Source: Acidobacteriota bacterium (GTDB taxonomy: Bacteria; Acidobacteriota; Terriglobia; Terriglobales; Acidobacteriaceae). From it: a stretch of 64,000 bases of DNA. A model generated the notes under the pieces. The model worked only from the letters and a program-made list of their open reading frames with translations, was not told where the DNA came from and did not search any database. Location: NCBI GenBank assembly GCA_013289795.1, contig JABCZH010000005.1:124001-188000 (forward strand), in the 5' to 3' direction. Below, piece after piece: positions 60,079 through 64,000 of the stretch. Positions within the stretch are counted from its first letter, which is position 1; the number at the start of each line of letters is the position of its first letter. A program made the translations under genes and the position numbers.

Positions 60079-61410
60079 ATGCAGACCACGACAAGCCGCA
60101 AGCGTTCGCGAGAGTGGTTTGAGCGCGCGCAAGGATCGTTGGTGGAAGGCGTGAACTCGCCTTCCCGCGGGGAAGCAGTGTACAGTGGAGGGCCAACTTT
60201 TCTGGAGCGCGGCCGGGGCTCGCGGGTGTGGGATGCGGACGGCAACGAATACGTCGATTTCATGATGTCGTTTGGGGCGCTGATGCAAGGGCATGCGCAT
60301 CCCAAGCTGGTGTCCGTAGTCTCCGAGACGATGGCGCAAGGCTCACACTTTGCGGCGGCGACTTCAGCCGAGGTGGAAGCGGCAGAGCGGTTCCGGCGCA
60401 TGGTTCCGTCGGCGGGGGTCGTGCGCTTCACCAACACCGGCAGCGAGGCCACCATGCTGGCGCTACGTTTGGCACGGGCACATACGGGTCGCGCGAAGTT
60501 CCTGAAGTTTGAAGGGCACTATCACGGCTGGTACGATCCTTATCTGCTGAATGCCCACAGCCATCCGCCTGGGGAGTCGGGCACTCCTGAAGAGCCAGCC
60601 CGCATCCCGGATTCGGAAGGAATCCCGCCGGCAACATTTGACGATGTCGTGCTGGCGCCGTGGAACGATGTTGCGGTGCTTGAGAGCATCATGCAGCGAC
60701 ATGGCCATGAACTGGCTGCCGTCATCACCGAGCCGATCATGGCCAACATGGGCTGCATCCTGCCGCGGGATGGTTATCTGCAGCGGCTGCGCGAACTCAC
60801 GCAAGAGAACGGCGTGTTGCTCATCCTGGACGAAGTGGTCACCGGCTTTCGCTATGCACCGGGGGGATGCCAGGAATATTACGGCATCCGGCCCGACCTC
60901 AGTACGTTTGGCAAGGCGCTGGGTGCAGGATTCCCGGTAGGCGCCGTTGCCGGACCGAGGGCGATTCTTGATCGCATGCGTTGGGGAGCGAACATGGTCC
61001 TGCATTATGGGACCTTTAATGGGCACCGCTTGACCATGAAGGTGGTGGCGGCGAATCTGGACTTGTTGTCTGGCGATGGAACTTATCGCCAATTGCACGC
61101 CATCGGTGATGCCGCGGTCGCGGGCCTACGTGACGTATTTCGAAGCCGCAAGGTCGAGGCCATCGTGCAGGGATTCGGGCCGATGTTTCAGATCTATTTC
61201 ACGCAACGCGATGCTATCCACAGCTATCGCGACTATTGCGCCCACGTGGACGCCCTGCGCTATTCGCAGTTCGTTCATCGGCTGCTCGATCATGGCATAT
61301 ACATGACGCCAGCCAACGGGCTGCACTGGATCATTTCGACCGCGCACACGGAAGGCGATATCCAGAAACTTTTGGAAGCGGCCGACCAGGCTTGCGGGGA
61401 GATGGCATGA
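60079..61410 (+). CDS. Glutamate-1-semialdehyde 2,1-aminomutase-like class III aminotransferase
   Basis: A 443-residue PLP enzyme of class III. It has the HemL-like start with GVNSPSRGE (about residue 28), WDADGNEYVDFMMSFGALMQGHAHP (in parts), NTGSEATMLALRLARAHTGR (about 125), the Asp of LILDEVVTGFR (about 245) that binds the PLP nitrogen, and the Schiff-base Lys in STFGKALGAGFPVG (about 276). The motif SP-S-R in place of the SPVRAF of true HemL makes a role in tetrapyrrole synthesis doubtful. The SDR and ProC-like partners suggest catabolism of an amino compound. ATG at 60079 is four bases after the SDR. Confidence 0.82.
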   Translation: MQTTTSRKRSREWFERAQGSLVEGVNSPSRGEAVYSGGPTFLERGRGSRVWDADGNEYVDFMMSFGALMQGHAHPKLVSVVSETMAQGSHFAAATSAEVEAAERFRRMVPSAGVVRFTNTGSEATMLALRLARAHTGRAKFLKFEGHYHGWYDPYLLNAHSHPPGESGTPEEPARIPDSEGIPPATFDDVVLAPWNDVAVLESIMQRHGHELAAVITEPIMANMGCILPRDGYLQRLRELTQENGVLLILDEVVTGFRYAPGGCQEYYGIRPDLSTFGKALGAGFPVGAVAGPRAILDRMRWGANMVLHYGTFNGHRLTMKVVAANLDLLSGDGTYRQLHAIGDAAVAGLRDVFRSRKVEAIVQGFGPMFQIYFTQRDAIHSYRDYCAHVDALRYSQFVHRLLDHGIYMTPANGLHWIISTAHTEGDIQKLLEAADQACGEMA

Positions 61411-62201
61411 AGGCGACGGTCTTTCTCGGAGGGGGGCGCATCACCAGCGCGCTCGCATCGGGCTTGCGGCTGGCCAAGTATGACGCACCGGTTGTTGTCT
61501 ATGACCGCCATCCGCAGAAGCTTCGGCAGTTGAAGAAGCTTTATGGAGTGGACACCGAGCGAGATCTGCATCGCGCGGTGGAGCGGGCGAAGCTTCTGGT
61601 GATCGCGGTCCGGCCCGCTTCAGTGGACGCCTTGCTGCGTGAGATTGGAAAAATTGACTGCCCACTCGCTGCGGTGAGCCTGGCGGCGGGTATTCCGTTG
61701 GCGAATCTACGATCCGCTCTAGGCCCGCAAGTGCGATGGGCTCGAGCCATGCCAAGCCCCGCCTGCCGCAGCAGACGCGGACTCACCGCGCTGGTGTTTG
61801 ACCGCAGCTTTCCAGTTGCAGCAAAACGAGAAGTGAAGGCCCTGTTCGCCAAGGTTGGAACAGTCCTCGAAATCCCCGATGGCAAATTCGACGCTTTCAC
61901 CGCCACGCACTCGTGCAGTCATGGGTACCATGCGCTGGCGACGCTCGCGAGTGAAGCTAGAAAGCTAGGGCTGGACCGTAGAACGGCCCTGACTGCGGCT
62001 GCCCATGCCCTGGCCGATGGGATTGTGGCGTGGCGGGAAGGCTCGATCGGCCTGGAGACATTGCTGGACGAGGCGGCCACGCCGGGTGGCATCGCGGCGG
62101 CGACGCAGAAAGCGGTGGACCGCGCGGGCTACTCTCGTGCGGTGGCTGCAGGGCTGGCCGCGGGAATGAATCGGGCCCGTAGGAACGCCAAGCTAGCCTA
62201 G
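61407..62201 (+). CDS. Pyrroline-5-carboxylate reductase-like NAD(P)-binding protein
   Basis: A 264-residue protein of the ProC/F420-oxidoreductase fold. A Rossmann start TVFLGGGRITSALASGL (about residue 5), AVRPASVDALLREIG (about 66), and a helical carboxyl domain with SHGYHALATLASEARKLGL (about 172) and TPGGIAAATQKAVDRAG (about 228) match ProC. True ProC has a GMTS-type conserved carboxyl motif; here LLDEAATPGGIAAA is close. It may reduce a cyclic imine from the product of the preceding aminotransferase. Its ATG overlaps that gene's stop (ATGA). The first in-frame start at 61236 is inside the aminotransferase gene and is rejected. Confidence 0.75.
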   Translation: MKATVFLGGGRITSALASGLRLAKYDAPVVVYDRHPQKLRQLKKLYGVDTERDLHRAVERAKLLVIAVRPASVDALLREIGKIDCPLAAVSLAAGIPLANLRSALGPQVRWARAMPSPACRSRRGLTALVFDRSFPVAAKREVKALFAKVGTVLEIPDGKFDAFTATHSCSHGYHALATLASEARKLGLDRRTALTAAAHALADGIVAWREGSIGLETLLDEAATPGGIAAATQKAVDRAGYSRAVAAGLAAGMNRARRNAKLA

Positions 62202-62302
62202 CCCGGCAAAATCCGCCGGAATCGCAGTTACTTCCGTCATCCTTCCCACACCCCGAGCCGGCTGCGACGAACCACACAAGCCTTAGAATTCTAGAAGGGC
62301 AC

Positions 62303-62740
62303 ATGGAATCAGGGGCGACCACCTACGAAGCAATGCGGCGAAGCACGCGGCTGCGCGCACAAATTTCTGTCCGCATTGTGAGCCTGGATCCGGGAGTCAG
62401 CCTCAACGAGCGCTGCCAGACGGTGGTAGTGAACTGCGAGGGTTGTGGTGTGCGTCTCCCACGAGTTGTGGTTGTAGGACTGCAAGTGTCGATTGAAGAC
62501 TTGCCGGGTGGACTTAGCGCGCCGGGGCGGATTACAAGCTGTGTTGCGCTGGGCAAGGATTGGCTGGTGGGAATCGAGTTGGAGCAGCGCGGCAACATCT
62601 GGTCGATCCAGCCTACTCCGGCAGACTGGACGGGCGGACCCGTGCCGGCAGCAGTGACCATCGCGGCGCCTCAGAAAAAGGGCGAGTGGCCTTACGCGAT
62701 CTTCTCAGGCAAGGGCGAAGCCCACCCCGGCCGCAAATAG
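62303..62740 (+). CDS. PilZ-domain-like protein
   Basis: A 145-residue protein with a PilZ-like barrel (about residues 10-105). The start RRSTRLRAQISVRIVSLDP resembles the RxxxR region, and VVVNCEGCGVRLPR with two Cys (about 45) stands where DxSxxG occurs, so the c-di-GMP residues are altered. GRITSCVALGKDWLVGIELEQRGNIWSI (in parts) is typical for acidobacterial members. The tail is Pro/Lys rich. TAGAAT at about 62284 may be a promoter. The function is not known. Confidence 0.62.
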   Translation: MESGATTYEAMRRSTRLRAQISVRIVSLDPGVSLNERCQTVVVNCEGCGVRLPRVVVVGLQVSIEDLPGGLSAPGRITSCVALGKDWLVGIELEQRGNIWSIQPTPADWTGGPVPAAVTIAAPQKKGEWPYAIFSGKGEAHPGRK

Positions 62741-62777
62741 ATCCTTCCTGGAGAGTACATCTGACCTGCTGCATAAC

Positions 62778-64000
62778 TTACTGAGAGGTCCGCTCGGCGT
62801 TTAGCATCTTGAGGTAGCGGTTGTCGTACAGCACGGTGCTGTTCTGGACAAACTCCAGAATGCGATGCATCTTGTCTTTGTCTTCACGGTTCAATTCCTT
62901 GAACTGCACCGCGAGCCCCATTCCCGGATCGATTCGGGCAACTGTTCCGGCGGCATGGAGCTGACCATCATCGACGGAGAAGATTAATTTAAGCTCGGTG
63001 CCCGGCGAGACGATGTTGCTGGTCTCGATGTAGCAGCCACCCAGGCTGATGTCGGTCAAATTGGCAAAGAGCGGGCCGCCGGCGGCGTCAGGATGGACTT
63101 CGATCGTGACGCGGCATTTCAGCCGGGCATGCAGGCGGCGGTTTTTGTGGGCAGGGTGCCGCTGCTTCTCCATGTACATGCGGCGGTCAGCCTCGGCCAG
63201 AAGTTCTTCTGCATCTTTGCCGTCGTCAGGGTACACCGCTTGTCCGACGCTTAATGACAGGATATCTTCCGCACAAACTTCCACTCCCGCCTGTTTTGCC
63301 AGACCGCGAAGCTGATCGGCCTTCTTGGCCGCGGAGTCTGTGGGCAGGCCTGGCGCAACCACCACGAATTCGTCTCCGCCCATGCGCGCCACATAATCGT
63401 ATTCACGGCAGCTCTCTTTGAGTGCCTGGGCGAACAGCCGCAAAACCCGGTTCCCTTCCAGGTGTCCGAAACGGTCGTTGATCTGCTTGAAGCCATCCAT
63501 GTCTCCGACCATCACCACCAGGGAGGTGGAGTCGCGCTTGCAGCGGGCCAGTTCACGGTCGAGTTGCAAGAACAGAGACCGGGCATTGGGGAGTCCGGTG
63601 AGATAGTCGGTGGTGGCTGAGCTTTCCGCCTGCTGATATTTCACCGCGTTTTCGATGGCCAGCGCCATCTTGGAACTGATCGCGAGGAGAATGCGCAGGT
63701 GGTCTGAAGTGAATGCATCGCGCTCTCCCCGGTAAAGAGCGAGCACACCAATGACGCCGGACACACCCTCCAGGGGAATCGCCAAGGCGGAGCGCAGCGT
63801 GCTGAACTTGCTAGGGTCGTTCAAGTAGCCGGGCTCAACCGAGGGATTGCCGTTGACGATTGGTTTCTTGTTCTGCGCCACCCATCCGGAGAGGCCCTGG
63901 CCGACGGGAATTCGCAGCGACGAGAAGAGGCGGAAGTTATCGCCGTTTACATATTCGGGAATCAATTCGCCGCCACGCTGCAGATAGATCGCGATGGCAT
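62778..64000 (-). CDS. GAF-GGDEF-PilZ diguanylate cyclase (partial, start beyond window)
   Basis: The frame is open to the window end. The visible 406 residues show the end of a GAF domain (about 1-115, with VGQGLSGWVAQNKKPI), a GGDEF domain (about 135-290) with the intact active site MGGDEF, and a PilZ domain (about 300-395, RRLHARLKCRVTI and LTDISLGGCYIE). An RxxD (REYD) five residues before GGDEF is the inhibitory I-site. The protein should make c-di-GMP and may also sense it through PilZ. The ending ILEFVQNSTVLYDNRYLK is typical of PilZ tails of this group. Confidence 0.9.
   Translation of the reverse strand, partial: AIAIYLQRGGELIPEYVNGDNFRLFSSLRIPVGQGLSGWVAQNKKPIVNGNPSVEPGYLNDPSKFSTLRSALAIPLEGVSGVIGVLALYRGERDAFTSDHLRILLAISSKMALAIENAVKYQQAESSATTDYLTGLPNARSLFLQLDRELARCKRDSTSLVVMVGDMDGFKQINDRFGHLEGNRVLRLFAQALKESCREYDYVARMGGDEFVVVAPGLPTDSAAKKADQLRGLAKQAGVEVCAEDILSLSVGQAVYPDDGKDAEELLAEADRRMYMEKQRHPAHKNRRLHARLKCRVTIEVHPDAAGGPLFANLTDISLGGCYIETSNIVSPGTELKLIFSVDDGQLHAAGTVARIDPGMGLAVQFKELNREDKDKMHRILEFVQNSTVLYDNRYLKMLNAERTSQ

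Noticed and set aside
61236-61406. Amino-terminal extension of the ProC-like protein
   Set aside because: It is inside the aminotransferase gene; the ATG at 61407 starts a perfect Rossmann motif.

Overview
This is a contiguous, gene-dense bacterial chromosome segment with moderately high GC. It has no rRNA or tRNA gene, insertion sequence, phage gene or CRISPR array that I can see. The gene content points to the Acidobacteriota, probably a soil or peat Terriglobia-like lineage. The signs are an alternative complex III plus caa3-type oxidase operon, several PilZ proteins, secreted DUF4185-type and anchor-like proteins, a cdaA-cdaR-glmM operon, many start codons without a Shine-Dalgarno sequence, and recurrent intergenic repeats. 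The taxonomy is inferred from these traits and not from a database search.

Layout. 1-5.1 kb: the end of an unknown gene, a MacB-like permease, two small genes on the minus strand (one a 56-residue Trm112/UPF0434 protein), then a consensus promoter and a cobalamin riboswitch in front of a BtuB-like receptor. 5-11 kb: class II aldolase, queA, cysteine dioxygenase, a secreted protein and polA. 11-14.2 kb: the minus-strand operon cdaA-cdaR-glmM plus a coupled small membrane protein. 14.3-20.9 kb: an MBL hydrolase, trpE, a DUF4185 protein, trpG on the opposite strand, PilZ, AMIN-domain and YtxH proteins. 21-24.5 kb: efp-acyP-apt, a MerR regulator with a textbook operator and its partner secreted protein, and an HU-family protein. 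24.6-36.1 kb: sppA, a YegS-like lipid kinase, tyrS, purN, GTP-dependent PEP carboxykinase, pgeF, an amidase and an aldehyde dehydrogenase.

36.3-48.9 kb is one long plus-strand operon, actABCDEF - unknown membrane protein - SCO - coxB-coxA-coxC-coxD. It encodes a quinol:cytochrome c oxidoreductase (alternative complex III) and a caa3-type oxygen reductase: a complete quinol-to-oxygen branch with its copper chaperone. 49.2-54.0 kb, convergent to it, encodes a three-gene NAD-linked formate dehydrogenase.

The most interesting feature is this formate dehydrogenase. The catalytic molybdopterin gene has an in-frame TGA at the position of the catalytic Cys/Sec. It is followed by His and by a hairpin whose GGUCU apical loop is at the same codon distance as in E. 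coli fdhF, so I annotate it as a selenoprotein (52111..54003) that a standard ORF caller cuts in two. In addition, the amino-terminal FeS half of the usual catalytic subunit, including its Fe4S4 domain, is a separate gene at the distal end of the operon, behind a NuoE-NuoF fusion. The subunit is therefore split and permuted. No sel genes or formate dehydrogenase maturation genes lie in the window.

54-64 kb: a fused FAD/FeS D-lactate- or glycolate-type dehydrogenase, a tail-anchored RMD1-like protein, an operon of two SDR dehydrogenases, a glutamate-semialdehyde-type aminotransferase and a ProC-like reductase, a PilZ protein, and a GAF-GGDEF-PilZ protein that runs off the window end. Two REP/BIME-like elements with the same termini (26548..26690 and 58336..58494) and several lower-complexity repeat families occupy intergenic spaces.
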